A stretch of 64,000 nucleotides of DNA from Roseiarcus sp963751165 (GCA_963751165.1 CAVVTP010000006.1:62001-126000), one strand, 5' to 3'; positions 27,282 to 38,090 are shown, counted from the first letter of the stretch. The notes: generated by a model not told the origin, from the sequence alone. Translations and numbers: made by a program.

Positions 27282-28835
27282 ATGTCTGCCGAAAGCCAGC
27301 CGCAGGACGTCGGCCGCCGACGCAGGCGCGGGCGCGAGCAAACGGGAGCGCGGGCGTCCGATCAGCCGACCGTCCAGCCGAGTTTGCCGTTTCCCCCGCT
27401 CGAGATCGTCTCGACAGATGAACTGGAGTCCATCCACCGGGCGGCGATGATCGTTCTGAAGGAAATCGGACTCGACTTCCTGCACGATGGGGCGCGACAG
27501 ATCCTGAAGGAGGCGGGCGCCGACGTCGACCACTCCTCGAAGCGGGTGCGCTTTGATCCGGCTCTGGTCGAGGCGCAGATCGGACTTGCGCCGAGCGAAT
27601 TCGTCCTCCACGCGCGCAACCCGACCCGCAGTCTGACGATCGGGGGCCGGCAGGTCGCCTTCGGCTCGGTCGCCAGCGCGCCAAACTCGTCCGACCGAGC
27701 CGGCGGCCGCAGGCCCGGAAACATTGCCGACTATCGCAGCTTCATCCGTCTGGGCCACACGTTCGAAACGATTCACTTCTGGGGAGGCTACCCGGTGGAG
27801 CCGATCGACGTGCACCCCGCCGTGCGCCATCTCGACGCGTTGTTCGACATGCTGACGCTTTCCGACAAGCCGATCCACGCCTACAGCCTTGGGCGCGAAC
27901 GGAACGTCGACGCGATCGAGATGATCAAGATCGCCAGGGGAATCGACGACACGACGCTGGAGCGAGAGCCCTCCCTGTTCACCGTGATCAATTCCTCGTC
28001 GCCGTTGCGCCTCGACGGTCCGATGCTGGAGGGCGTGATTCAGATGGCGCGCCGCAATCAGGTCGTGGTGCTGACGCCCTTCACCCTGGCCGGCGCGATG
28101 GCGCCGGTGACGCTTGCCGGCGCGCTCGCCCAGCAGCATGCGGAAGCGCTTGCCGGGCTGGTCCTGACCCAGCTCGTGCGGCCGGGCGCGCCTTTCATCT
28201 ACGGCGGCTTCACCTCGAACGTCGACATGAAATCGGGCGCGCCGGCGTTCGGCACGCCGGAATACATGAAGACTGCGATCGTCGGCGGCCAACTCGCGCG
28301 GCGTCTCGCCGTTCCCTACCGCTCCTCGAACGCGAACGCCGCCAACACTCTCGACGCCCAGGCGGCTTATGAAAGCGTGTTTTCGCTGTGGGGCGCGGTC
28401 ATGGGCGGCGTCAACTTTCTCATGCACGGCGCCGGCTGGATGGAGGGCGGTCTGCAGGCCTCGTTCGAGAAGATGGCGCTCGACGCCGATCTTCTCGCAA
28501 TGGTCGCCGAGTTCCTCCGCCCGTTGCCGGTCGAGGACAAGGAGTTGGCGCTTGACGCGATGCGCGAGGTCGGCCCGGGCGGCCACTTCTTCGGCGCCGA
28601 ACACACGCAGTCGCGCTACCGCACCGCCTTCTTTGCGCCGATGATCTCCGACTGGCGCAATTACGAAAGCTGGCGCGAGGCGGGATCGCCGACCGCCCCG
28701 GACGCGGCCGGTCGCATCGTCGCCGAGCGCCTACGCGGCTACGCGCCGCCTCCCTTCGAGCCGGAGCGGCGCGAGGCGCTGGAGTCGTTCGTCGCCCGGC
28801 GCAAGGCCGAGGGCGGCGCGCCGACCGACTTCTGA
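27282..28835 (+). CDS. Trimethylamine methyltransferase (MttB) family protein without pyrrolysine
   Basis: The 517-residue protein matches the MttB superfamily. The N-terminal VSTDELESIHRAAMIVLKEIGLDFLHDGARQIL is followed by the conserved GRRPGNIADYRSFIRL, the barrel region VNFLMHGAGWMEGGL and the C-terminal GGHFFGAEHTQSRYR. The frame is continuous with no internal TAG, so it belongs to the non-pyrrolysine branch. Members of that branch demethylate glycine betaine, proline betaine or similar quaternary amines by transfer to a corrinoid protein. No corrinoid protein is encoded next to it. A highly basic, low-complexity N-terminus (about 30 residues) precedes the domain. Confidence 0.88.
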   Translation: MSAESQPQDVGRRRRRGREQTGARASDQPTVQPSLPFPPLEIVSTDELESIHRAAMIVLKEIGLDFLHDGARQILKEAGADVDHSSKRVRFDPALVEAQIGLAPSEFVLHARNPTRSLTIGGRQVAFGSVASAPNSSDRAGGRRPGNIADYRSFIRLGHTFETIHFWGGYPVEPIDVHPAVRHLDALFDMLTLSDKPIHAYSLGRERNVDAIEMIKIARGIDDTTLEREPSLFTVINSSSPLRLDGPMLEGVIQMARRNQVVVLTPFTLAGAMAPVTLAGALAQQHAEALAGLVLTQLVRPGAPFIYGGFTSNVDMKSGAPAFGTPEYMKTAIVGGQLARRLAVPYRSSNANAANTLDAQAAYESVFSLWGAVMGGVNFLMHGAGWMEGGLQASFEKMALDADLLAMVAEFLRPLPVEDKELALDAMREVGPGGHFFGAEHTQSRYRTAFFAPMISDWRNYESWREAGSPTAPDAAGRIVAERLRGYAPPPFEPERREALESFVARRKAEGGAPTDF

Positions 28836-28848
28836 CGCCAATCCGCCG

Positions 28849-30042
28849 ATGCGCGAGCCGATAAGCGTCCACGCGACGGTCGCTGGAGTGTTCTTCGCCT
28901 TCGGACTCGGGATCGGCCTGTGGGGCGGCGCTTCCGGCGGCATTCTGGCCCGCGCCAGCGTCGGCGCGGGGGCGTTCGGAGTCATCCTTACCGTCTACAC
29001 CGCCATCTATCTCGTCGCGATGTCGGCTGGCGCCTCGCTCGCCCGTCGATTTGCCGTGCGCCGGGTCGTCGCCGTCGGCGCGATCCTCTTCGGCGCGGCG
29101 CTGTGTGCGCTGCTCGACGCCCGGAGCGGGGCCACGGTCGCCGGAGGGGTCATCGTATCGGGCTTTCTCGGCGGCATCGTCGACGTGACAATGAACGCCG
29201 AGGGCGCGCGGATCGAGCGGCGAGCCGGCAAGCCGATCCTCGCCCGGCTCCACGCGGCCGCCTCCGCCGGCATGGCGATCGGCGCAGTCCTCGGAAGCCT
29301 TATCGTCGTGAGCGCGGCGCCCTGGGCCTCCGGGCTGGTTGCGGCGATCGGCCTGGCTGCGGTCGGCTTCGCCTATGACGCCGCCGCCCGCGGCGAGCGC
29401 GAACTATCGGCGCCCGCAACGGCGTCGCCCGCGAGCGGTCTCTCCTTCACGCCTGCCCTGATCGGGCTCGGACTCGTCATCGGGCTCTCGATTGCGGCCG
29501 AGACGGCGGCTTCGCTCTGGTCGACGCTGCTGCTGCGCGCAGAGGCGCCGACGCTCGCCGGGATCGCCGGCCTCGGCGCGGCGTTCTTCGCCGTCTGCCA
29601 GGCGACCCTTCGCTTCAACGCGGATTTCATCCGGCTGAAGTTCAGCGATCAGCGAATCATCGCCGGATCGTTTGCGCTCGCCGCCGTTGGATTCGCTGTC
29701 GTCGCCGCCAAGGCCGGATTTGCCGCGAGCATCGCCGGTTTCGCCCTGATCGGCGTGGGCACCGGCGCGATCGTTCCCTGCGGCTTCGCCCTCGCGGCCC
29801 GGCATACGGGGGCCCAGCCGGCTGTCGGCCTGTCGTCCGCGTCGTTGTTCAGCGCGGCGACCCGCCTGCCGGCTCCCCTCGCCATCGGGGCAGTCGCACA
29901 GGGCCTCTCGCTTCCGGCGGCCTTCGCCGGCGTGGCTGTCGCCCTCGCGGCGGCTTCCGCTGGCATGGCCGCCTTTGGTGCCGGCGCCCAGGAGCGGGCC
30001 GCCACCGCGCGCCGAATTGACAGCCGCCGGACGATGTCCTAG
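28849..30042 (+). CDS. MFS transporter
   Basis: The 397-residue protein has about 12 predicted membrane helices. MFS-type features are the helix 2-3 loop LARRFAVRR and Gly/Ala-rich helices throughout. It starts 13 bases after the MttB-family stop, so co-transcription is likely. It resembles the FucP/YbjJ-like branch by length and helix pattern, but substrate and direction cannot be deduced. Its Ala content is very high even for this genome. Confidence 0.82.
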   Translation: MREPISVHATVAGVFFAFGLGIGLWGGASGGILARASVGAGAFGVILTVYTAIYLVAMSAGASLARRFAVRRVVAVGAILFGAALCALLDARSGATVAGGVIVSGFLGGIVDVTMNAEGARIERRAGKPILARLHAAASAGMAIGAVLGSLIVVSAAPWASGLVAAIGLAAVGFAYDAAARGERELSAPATASPASGLSFTPALIGLGLVIGLSIAAETAASLWSTLLLRAEAPTLAGIAGLGAAFFAVCQATLRFNADFIRLKFSDQRIIAGSFALAAVGFAVVAAKAGFAASIAGFALIGVGTGAIVPCGFALAARHTGAQPAVGLSSASLFSAATRLPAPLAIGAVAQGLSLPAAFAGVAVALAAASAGMAAFGAGAQERAATARRIDSRRTMS

Positions 30043-30151
30043 GAGACGCGCCGGATGAGCGCGCTCTCGAGGAGAGGGCGCGCTTGTCGTTTGACGCACC
30101 CGCGGCGCGAGCCTTGCTCGGCTCGAGCCTGTCGGCGCCCGAACGGGCGCA

Positions 30152-30175
30152 GAGGAGGGCGCGTTCCTCGTTTTA
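30152..30175 (+). terminator. Weak hairpin with T-tract upstream of rpsD
   Basis: GAGGA (30152-30156) and TCCTC (30165-30169) can pair around eight bases and are followed by GTTTTAA. It may end transcription from the MFS gene or act in the rpsD leader. The stem is only five pairs. Confidence 0.3.
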
Positions 30176-30203
30176 ACCCGATGGCGCCGCAAGAGGAACC
30201 GCG

Positions 30204-30821
30204 ATGACGAAGCGCGCAGAAGCCAAGTACAAAATCGATCGCCGCATGGGCGAGAACATCTGGGGCCGTCCCCGCAGCCCCTTCAACAAGCGTGAATACG
30301 GCCCAGGCCAGCACGGACAGCGCCGCAAGGGCAAGGCAACCGACTTCGGCACCCAGCTCAAGGCGAAGCAAAAGGTCAAGGGCTATTACGGCAACATTTC
30401 CGAGCGCCAGTTCCACAAATATTACGTCGAGGCGCTCCGCATGAAGGGCGACTCGAGCGCCAATCTCATCGGTCTCCTGGAGCGCCGGCTCGACGCGGTC
30501 ATCTATCGCGCCAAGTTCGTGCCGACCGTGTTCGCCGCCCGCCAGTTCGTCAACCACGGCCACGTCAGGGTCAACGGCCGCCGGGTCAACATCGCCTCCT
30601 ATCAGGTGAAGGTCGGCGACCTCGTCGAGATCAAGGAATCCTCGAAGCAGCTCGCCCTGGTCCTGGAGGCCAATGCCCTCGCGGAGCGAGACGTCCCCGA
30701 TTACGTCGAGGTCGACCACGCCAAGGGCACGGCCAAGCTCACCCGTTACCCCGGCCTGTCGGAAGTGCCCTATCCGACCCGGATGGAGCCGAACCTCGTC
30801 ATCGAATTCTATTCGCGCTGA
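30204..30821 (+). CDS. rpsD: 30S ribosomal protein S4
   Basis: The 205-residue protein binds 16S rRNA and nucleates assembly of the small subunit body. The N-terminal alphaproteobacterial form begins MTKRAEAKYKIDRRMGENIW. The S4 RNA-binding domain is at about residues 95-155 (RLDAVIYRAKFVPTVFAARQ, VNHGHVRVNGRRVNIASYQV). It ends with the conserved YPTRMEPNLVIEFYSR. AAGAGGAA precedes the ATG. It stands alone, away from other ribosomal genes, as is common in this class, and has its own terminator. Confidence 0.98.
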   Translation: MTKRAEAKYKIDRRMGENIWGRPRSPFNKREYGPGQHGQRRKGKATDFGTQLKAKQKVKGYYGNISERQFHKYYVEALRMKGDSSANLIGLLERRLDAVIYRAKFVPTVFAARQFVNHGHVRVNGRRVNIASYQVKVGDLVEIKESSKQLALVLEANALAERDVPDYVEVDHAKGTAKLTRYPGLSEVPYPTRMEPNLVIEFYSR

Positions 30822-30851
30822 CGTTCTTTCGTCTCGCCCGCTCTCCAGAAC

Positions 30852-30883
30852 GGCCGCATCGCTAATGCGGCCTTGGTTTGCTT
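30852..30883 (+). terminator. Rho-independent terminator of rpsD
   Basis: A perfect eight-pair stem, GGCCGCAT (30852-30859) with ATGCGGCC (30865-30872), encloses a five-base loop. It is followed by the T-rich TTGGTTTGCTT. It lies 31 bases after the rpsD stop. Confidence 0.8.
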
Positions 30884-30980
30884 AGGCTGCCCGCACTCGT
30901 TCTCGCGTAGTGACTCTGCGGTCTGATATCCGCATCGCCGCAAGCGCTGGAGTTCGTTCGCGGCGAAGCCGGAGCTTTGA

Positions 30981-31180
30981 GCCGGACAGAATTCCCTGGC
31001 TGCAGGGAAAAAAACAGGGAACCGCCAGCAGTTGGTCTGGTTTTCGGAAAAGCTGGCCTGAAAAAGCCAGCGATTCAAAGAGGTTCCACATTAATTCCCT
31101 ACTCGGCAGAACAGGGACTTTCTTTGGCGGATCAGGGAATTCAAATTTCCTGATCCTCGAAATGCAGGGATAATTCGCGC
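30981..31180 (+). repeat. Dispersed ~200-bp repeat, copy B
   Basis: This is the second copy of the element at 583-783, in the same orientation and again just beyond the 3' end of a gene (here rpsD and its terminator). It opens with AATTCCCTGG, has CAGGGAA words, a central ATTCCCTAC and the closing ATGCAGGGATAA. The two copies are diverged, mostly in the central 70 bases. The rest of the gap 30822-31277 shows nothing else. Confidence 0.75.
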
Positions 31181-31277
31181 CATTGCCGGGCGCCTGTGAT
31201 CTGAACGATCTGATCGCAAAGGGTGGAGTTCGTCTGCGGAGAGGAGTCGGACTTTCGTGACGGAAAAATAGGCCCGA

Positions 31278-32153
31278 ATGCTCTCCGCTCGTTCCGCAAC
31301 CGTCGGCTTTGGCGTCGGCTTCTATCTCGCAGGCGTGTGCCTGTTCGCGCTAAACGACGCGCTCGGCAAATGGCTGGTGGCGGACTACGGCGTCGGGCAG
31401 CTGATGATGCTACGCTCGATGGGCGCCGCCTTTGTGCTCGGGCCGATGGTCCTTTCGCTGCGAACGCCGCTGTTCGGCGTCGCCCAGGCGCCCCTGCACA
31501 TTGTGCGGGTCGTCTGCATGGCCGCCGACTCGTTCTCGTTCTACTTCGCGACGCGCACGATGCCGCTCGCCGACGTGATGACCTTCTACATGGCCTCGCC
31601 GCTGATCGTGACCGCCCTGTCCGCGCCGCTGCTCGGCGAAAGAGTCGAACGTTTCCGCTGGATCGCCGTCGCCATCGGTTTCGTCGGCGTGGTGATCGCC
31701 CTCAGGCCCTCGCCGCAGATGTTTTCCTGGGCCTCGCCGCTCGCTCTGTTCGGCGCCAGCATGTTCGCGCTGGGGCAGACCCTGACCCGCAAGCTTCGCC
31801 AGGCCCACTGGCTGCAACTGACGGTGTGGCAATTCGCCGGCGGCGGTCTCATCGGGGCCGCCGCCGTTCCCTTCGCCTGGACGACCCCCGACGCGTTCGA
31901 CCTGGGCCTGATGGCGCTGGTCGGCATCGTCTCGATGTTCTGTTTCGTCCTCATCACCCGCGCTCTGGCGCTGGCTCGCGCCGCCGTGCTGGCGCCACTG
32001 CAATATTCCGCCATCCTCTGGGCGGCGATGATGGGCTGGTTCGTCTGGCGCGACGCGCCGAGCCTGCCGATCATCCTCGGCAACGCGGTGATCATCGGCG
32101 GCGGACTCTATCTCGCGGCGAGGGGACCGATGGAGGGCGATGCCTTGGAGTGA
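31278..32153 (+). CDS. DMT-family permease (EamA domains)
   Basis: The 291-residue protein has ten predicted membrane helices in two EamA repeats. The first repeat ends with PLLGERVERFRWIAVAIGFVGVVIAL and the second with the GGGLYLAARG helix. These features place it in the drug/metabolite transporter superfamily. Substrate is unknown; relatives export metabolites or amino acids. It lies between the repeat copy B and the hicAB locus and appears to be a single-gene unit. Confidence 0.88.
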   Translation: MLSARSATVGFGVGFYLAGVCLFALNDALGKWLVADYGVGQLMMLRSMGAAFVLGPMVLSLRTPLFGVAQAPLHIVRVVCMAADSFSFYFATRTMPLADVMTFYMASPLIVTALSAPLLGERVERFRWIAVAIGFVGVVIALRPSPQMFSWASPLALFGASMFALGQTLTRKLRQAHWLQLTVWQFAGGGLIGAAAVPFAWTTPDAFDLGLMALVGIVSMFCFVLITRALALARAAVLAPLQYSAILWAAMMGWFVWRDAPSLPIILGNAVIIGGGLYLAARGPMEGDALE

Positions 32154-32262
32154 GCCGCCAGTCCCACGATCGGATTTGACGCCCCCGACGGACAGCGGGT
32201 CGTGCTTCGATCCAATCCAGTTCGAGGCCACTGGCTTCCTGCTCTGAACAGGGCCACAAGAC

Positions 32263-32296
32263 GGCCTTGATCGCACATATATGTGCGATCAAGGCC
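32263..32296. promoter_or_regulatory. Perfect 34-bp palindrome upstream of hicAB
   Basis: The two 17-base halves are exact reverse complements, centred between 32279 and 32280 (core CGCACATATATGTGCG, outer GGCCTTGAT and ATCAAGGCC). No T-tract follows, so a terminator is unlikely. It ends one base before the probable GTG start of hicA. HicB antitoxins with a C-terminal HTH bind palindromic operators at their own promoter, which makes this the best operator candidate. A symmetric hairpin acting on translation is the alternative. Confidence 0.6.
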
Positions 32297-32297
32297 A

Positions 32298-32517
32298 GTG
32301 ACCGGCAACGAATTCGAGCGAAATATCAAGAAGCTCGGCCGGAAGCGCGGGATTGCCGTTTACGTTTGATCGCAGTCACGGCAAGGGCAGCCACGGACGG
32401 CTCTACTATGGCGATCGGTTCAGGACGCTCAAGGATCGGAAGAAGGAAATCGGCCCCGGCCTGCTCGGCGCGACGCTCGCGCAACTGGGGCTGACGAAGG
32501 CGGATTTGGAGAACTGA
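32298..32517 (+). CDS. hicA: HicA-family toxin, frameshifted in this sequence
   Basis: The N-terminal piece NEFERNIKKLGRKRGIAV and the following piece TFDRSHGKGSHGRLYYGDR, KDRKKEIGPGLLGATLAQLG lie in adjacent frames. They join as AVTFDRSHGKGSHG when one T of the TTT at 32359-32361 is removed. The span is 3n+1. The Gly-Ser-His motif carries the catalytic His of this mRNA interferase family. The start is taken as the GTG at 32298. The antitoxin gene begins two bases after the stop. If the insertion is real the toxin is dead; if it is a sequencing error the pair is intact. Confidence 0.75.
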
Positions 32518-32519
32518 GC

Positions 32520-32969
32520 ATGGCGTTCGGTTATCGATACACGCTGGGGCGGCAGGAGAATGGTTGGTGGCTCGTCCGCTTCCCGGGGATTCCCGAGGCG
32601 CTGACCGAAGGCGAGACGCAGGAGGAGGCGCGCGCGAACGCCGTCGATTGCGTGATTGGGGCGCTCGAAGGTTACACGAAGGCTGGCAGACCCCTGCCCC
32701 GCGACGGCGCCGGCCATACCGGCCGCGACCGGGCCGTGCTACCCTCACTCGTCACTGCGAAGCTCGCGGTCTACGAGACGATGCGCGCGCGAGGCTGGTC
32801 GAAGCTCAAGCTCGCGAAGGAACTCGGCATGCCCGAGAATTCGGTGCGCCGGCTCCTCGACCTTCGCCACAGTTCACATTTATGGATCATCGATCAAGCG
32901 CTGGCGAGGATGAACGCTGAGTTGTCGATCGACCTCCCGAAGGCTCGCGCGCGCGAGAAGGCCGCGTAG
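32520..32969 (+). CDS. hicB: HicB-family antitoxin with C-terminal HTH
   Basis: The 149-residue protein has the partial RNase-H-like HicB fold at residues 1-60 (WWLVRFPGIPEALTEGETQEEARANAVDCV). A C-terminal DNA-binding helix-turn-helix follows at about 85-120 (WSKLKLAKELGMPENSVRRLLD). It neutralises HicA and represses the operon. The gene is intact, directly follows hicA, and the 34-bp palindrome upstream is its likely operator. Confidence 0.88.
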   Translation: MAFGYRYTLGRQENGWWLVRFPGIPEALTEGETQEEARANAVDCVIGALEGYTKAGRPLPRDGAGHTGRDRAVLPSLVTAKLAVYETMRARGWSKLKLAKELGMPENSVRRLLDLRHSSHLWIIDQALARMNAELSIDLPKARAREKAA

Positions 32970-33034
32970 GGGCGAGAAGCGAGGGAGTGGCCCTTGTGGA
33001 CGGCGGGGCCGCCCGTTGGAGAGCGCGACGAAAA

Positions 33035-33163
33035 GATCCACGGTTGCAGATTGCGGACGTTGTTGGCCGCATTGACGATGCCACACTCGGTAACCTGAAC
33101 GTACCAGAGTTCCAGAGGAGTTACGTCTGGAAACCCTCTAGTTACGAGGGCGACCTGCTTAAT
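33035..33163 (+). pseudogene. Remnant of a DUF262 (GmrSD/ParB-like) protein N-terminus
   Basis: About 42 codons encode PRLQIADVVGRIDD, then LNVPEFQRSYVWKPSSYEGDLL, the start of a DUF262 domain with its NVPEFQR...W motif. The homology stops abruptly and the downstream frame is unrelated. DUF262 proteins form type IV restriction enzymes and other defence systems. The fragment lies between hicB and uvrB in the otherwise empty gap 32970-33336. It looks like what is left of a deleted defence gene. Confidence 0.6.
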
Positions 33164-33336
33164 CCCGAATCTCAAGGGATCTGTCTGCTGACCTGCCTGT
33201 TCCTCACGGCCGGAGATGGCTCGGAAATGGGCGCCGCAGACCGCTGGAAATCGCTCGATCCGACCGAAAGGGCGCCTGCGCTTAGCGCCGCGCGGCCGCC
33301 CTTCCCCCGTGCGTCGAATTCCCCCATATTCCGTCC

Positions 33337-35819
<2,483 letters not shown>

Positions 35820-35823
<4 letters not shown>

Positions 35824-36233
35824 AGGAGGTGAAGGGGTCGCTACGCGTGCTCTGGGAAGGCATCTCGCCAGAACCACCACATTTCGCGCTCCCCGATCCC
35901 GCGAAAATCAGCTACCGCAAGCTCCTCGAGTTCTTCTTCCAGATCCACGACCGGACGATTCGCAACCGACAGGGCAACAACGTCGGCCGGAGCTACCGTT
36001 CGGCGATTTCCTACACGACCGACGAATAGAAGCGTGTCGCGCTCGACACGATCGCTGACGTCGAGGCCTCGGGCCTTTGGCCGGGCAAGGTAGTGACGGA
36101 AGTCGCGCCGGCCGGGCCGTTCTGGGAAGCCGAGCCCGAGCATCAGGATTATCTCGAGCGCTACCCAAACAGCTACACCTGTCACTTCGTCCGCCCGAAC
36201 TGGGTTTTGCCGAAGCGAGCCGCCGCGGAGTAA
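35820..36233 (+). pseudogene. msrA: Peptide methionine sulfoxide reductase MsrA, 5'-truncated with in-frame TAG
   Basis: The region encodes the C-terminal two thirds of MsrA: ISYRKLLEFFFQIHDRTI and GNNVGRSYRSAISYTTDE. A TAG codon (36027-36029) follows where the family has Gln, and then the same frame continues with KRVALDTIADVEASGLWPGK, PAGPFWEAEPEHQDYLERYP and CHFVRPNWVLPKR to the stop at 36231-36233. The N-terminal catalytic GCFWG segment is missing and the frame there merges into the uvrB tail. Truncation and nonsense mutation together show a genuine dead gene, unlike the one-base indels elsewhere. Confidence 0.88.
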
Positions 36234-36360
36234 AAGGTCGCATGCGGCGCCTCGAACTCGAACGCTCCGGCCACCTGGTCCGGGTTTGCGGGACCGCGCC
36301 GACGAGCCAGCGCATGCGCCCAACGCGTTCGCTGAAATAGGCTCAGCAGGAGACATCACT

Positions 36361-36882
36361 ATGACCGACGCCGGCACAATCCCTCCCGACGATCCCAACC
36401 GCAGCCTGACAGTCGCCGACCCCGACAGTTCCAAGGTGCGCCACGTCGCGGTCGTGGGCGACACCTACAGCATTCTCGTCTCCGGCGCTGAGACTGCGGG
36501 ACGGTACTGCCTGATTGACATGATCGTGCCCGACGGCGGTGGCCCGCCGCCGCATCGGCACGATTTCGAGGAGATGTTCACACTGCTCGAGGGCGAACTC
36601 GAGTTCACCTTCCGCGGCAAAACGACGACTGTGCGCGCAGGATCGACCGTGAACATCCCGGCCAACGCGCCACACGGATTCAAGAACGCCTCCGGCGGTC
36701 CCGTGCATATGCTGTGCCTGGCCGCGCCGGCGGGTCTCGACGAATTCTTCCTCGAGGTCGGTGACCCGTTGGAGGACCGCACCTCGCGGCCGCTCAAGCT
36801 CGACAAGGCGCAAATGGAAGAGCGCATCAAGAAGGTCAAAGCGCTCGCCCCGAAATACCGCACGGAATTGCTGATGCCCTGA
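36361..36882 (+). CDS. Cupin-domain protein
   Basis: The 173-residue protein has a single cupin_2 barrel. The first motif PPPHRHDFEEMFTLLEGELEF supplies two His and a Glu for metal binding. The second motif (TVNIPANAPHGFKNAS) supplies the last His. GGAGACATCACT precedes the ATG. Enzyme activity cannot be assigned: such proteins are dioxygenases, isomerases or sensors. It appears to be a single-gene unit. Confidence 0.85.
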   Translation: MTDAGTIPPDDPNRSLTVADPDSSKVRHVAVVGDTYSILVSGAETAGRYCLIDMIVPDGGGPPPHRHDFEEMFTLLEGELEFTFRGKTTTVRAGSTVNIPANAPHGFKNASGGPVHMLCLAAPAGLDEFFLEVGDPLEDRTSRPLKLDKAQMEERIKKVKALAPKYRTELLMP

Positions 36883-36941
36883 GATCCGCTCGCTCGCGGA
36901 CATCCAGCGCGCCGATTCACGGCGCCTTCGAAGGGATCGCC

Positions 36942-37370
36942 ATGCGTTCCGGCCGTCTCATCCAGCTCATGCTGTGGGCCATTTTTGTCGCGTGGGTTCC
37001 GACGCGGCCCGCGCAGGCGAGTTCCTGCGACCGCGAGGTCGTCGTCCGCATCCACCGCGCCGAGGGCCAAGCCTGCTGGACCTATCGCGGAGCCGCGACC
37101 ACCTTCGTGGGCGACTTCTCGCACGGCCAGAGGATCGCGGTGCAGATGATGGGGCGGGCGTCCGAATACGATCCGCGCAGCGGCCGCGTCGCGAGCTTCT
37201 GGCGCCCGCGCGATCCGAATGTCGAGGGACCGGGCGGCTTCTTCTTCGGCGCGCCTCAAGAGCCCGGCTCGCTCGCGTTCGTTGCTCCGGCGAACGGCGC
37301 CTACCACTTCAGCTTTTCGCCTTGTGCGATGTGGGGCGCTGCGGGGGTTGTGAAGATCTGCGCGCGGTGA
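36942..37370 (+). CDS. Secreted hypothetical protein
   Basis: The 142-residue protein begins with a Sec signal peptide (RSGR head, hydrophobic core, cleavage near AQA-SS at about residue 27). The mature part is about 115 residues with four Cys and aromatic-rich beta-type segments such as ACWTYRGAATTFVGDFSHGQR and AYHFSFSPCAMWG. The layout resembles small periplasmic beta-sandwich proteins, but I recognise no family. Periplasmic location is inferred from the signal. Confidence 0.65.
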   Translation: MRSGRLIQLMLWAIFVAWVPTRPAQASSCDREVVVRIHRAEGQACWTYRGAATTFVGDFSHGQRIAVQMMGRASEYDPRSGRVASFWRPRDPNVEGPGGFFFGAPQEPGSLAFVAPANGAYHFSFSPCAMWGAAGVVKICAR

Positions 37371-37415
37371 CAAGGCGGAACCGCGGCAAGCGCCGCGGCT
37401 GGGTCGACAACAGTC

Positions 37416-38090
37416 TCACAAGAACGTCATGACTTCCTCGGGGTCCGCTCGTTCCGTCCGCAAAGCGTTGACCGGCGCGTCCGGATCCGCCCGTCCGATC
37501 GCGACGCCGCAAAACAGCATCAGCTCGTCCGGCGCCCCCACGAACTCGGAAACCATCCTCGGCCAACGGCTCCAGGCTTCCTGCGGGCAGCTGTCCAAGC
37601 CGCTTTCCTGGAAGAGCAGCATCGCCGTCTGAAGGAACATGCCGAGGTCCGACCATTGCGGCGGCCCCATGATCCGGTCGACGAAGCAGAAGATCCCTGC
37701 CGGCGCCCCGAAGAACCGGTCATTGTTCTGGAACCAGCGCAGACGGGCGGCCTTATCGGAGCGGGGAATGCCCAGCTTCTCGTACATGGCCTCGCCGACG
37801 GCGAAGCGCCGGGTGCGGTAGGGTTCTTTCAGCGACGGCGGGTAGACGGAATATTCGGGCGGCTCGCCCATCGGGCTCCCCGCCATGCGCTTCGCCATCA
37901 GGTCCCGAAAGCGGCTCATGCTCGGACCGTTGAGCACGTAGAGCCGCCAGGGCTGAAGGTTGCCGCCCGAAGGCGCGCGCATCGCCTTCGTCAACACCTC
38001 GGCGATGAGCGTCGAATCGATCGGCGATGGCAGAAAGGCTCTGACGGAGCGACGTCGCTCGACTGCCGCGCTGACGGAAACGACGTCCAA
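37416..38090 (-). CDS. Nitroreductase family protein (FMN-dependent)
   Basis: The 224-residue flavoprotein has the FMN-phosphate site RRSVRAFLPSPI near the N-terminus, then RAPSGGNLQPWRLYVL. The C-terminal LGMFLQTAMLLFQESGLDSCPQEAW and LMLFCGVAIGRADPDAPVN are typical of NfnB/BluB-like reductases. It probably reduces nitro or quinone compounds with NAD(P)H. It lies close to an enoyl-CoA hydratase gene on the same strand, 57 bases away, so the two may be co-transcribed. Confidence 0.88.
   Translation of the reverse strand: MDVVSVSAAVERRRSVRAFLPSPIDSTLIAEVLTKAMRAPSGGNLQPWRLYVLNGPSMSRFRDLMAKRMAGSPMGEPPEYSVYPPSLKEPYRTRRFAVGEAMYEKLGIPRSDKAARLRWFQNNDRFFGAPAGIFCFVDRIMGPPQWSDLGMFLQTAMLLFQESGLDSCPQEAWSRWPRMVSEFVGAPDELMLFCGVAIGRADPDAPVNALRTERADPEEVMTFL

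Noticed and set aside
32092..32494. Identical starts MIAHICAIKA of two small frames on opposite strands
   Set aside because: They arise solely from the perfect palindrome at 32263-32296 and do not continue into related proteins.
33109..33123. Near LexA box (GTTC-N7-GTTA) upstream of uvrB
   Set aside because: The second half-site is imperfect, it lies over 200 bases from the uvrB start and inside the DUF262 remnant, so chance is likely.
36027..36029. TAG in msrA read as pyrrolysine, given the MttB-family gene in the window
   Set aside because: The MttB homologue has no TAG, no pyl genes are visible, and msrA is also truncated at its N-terminus.
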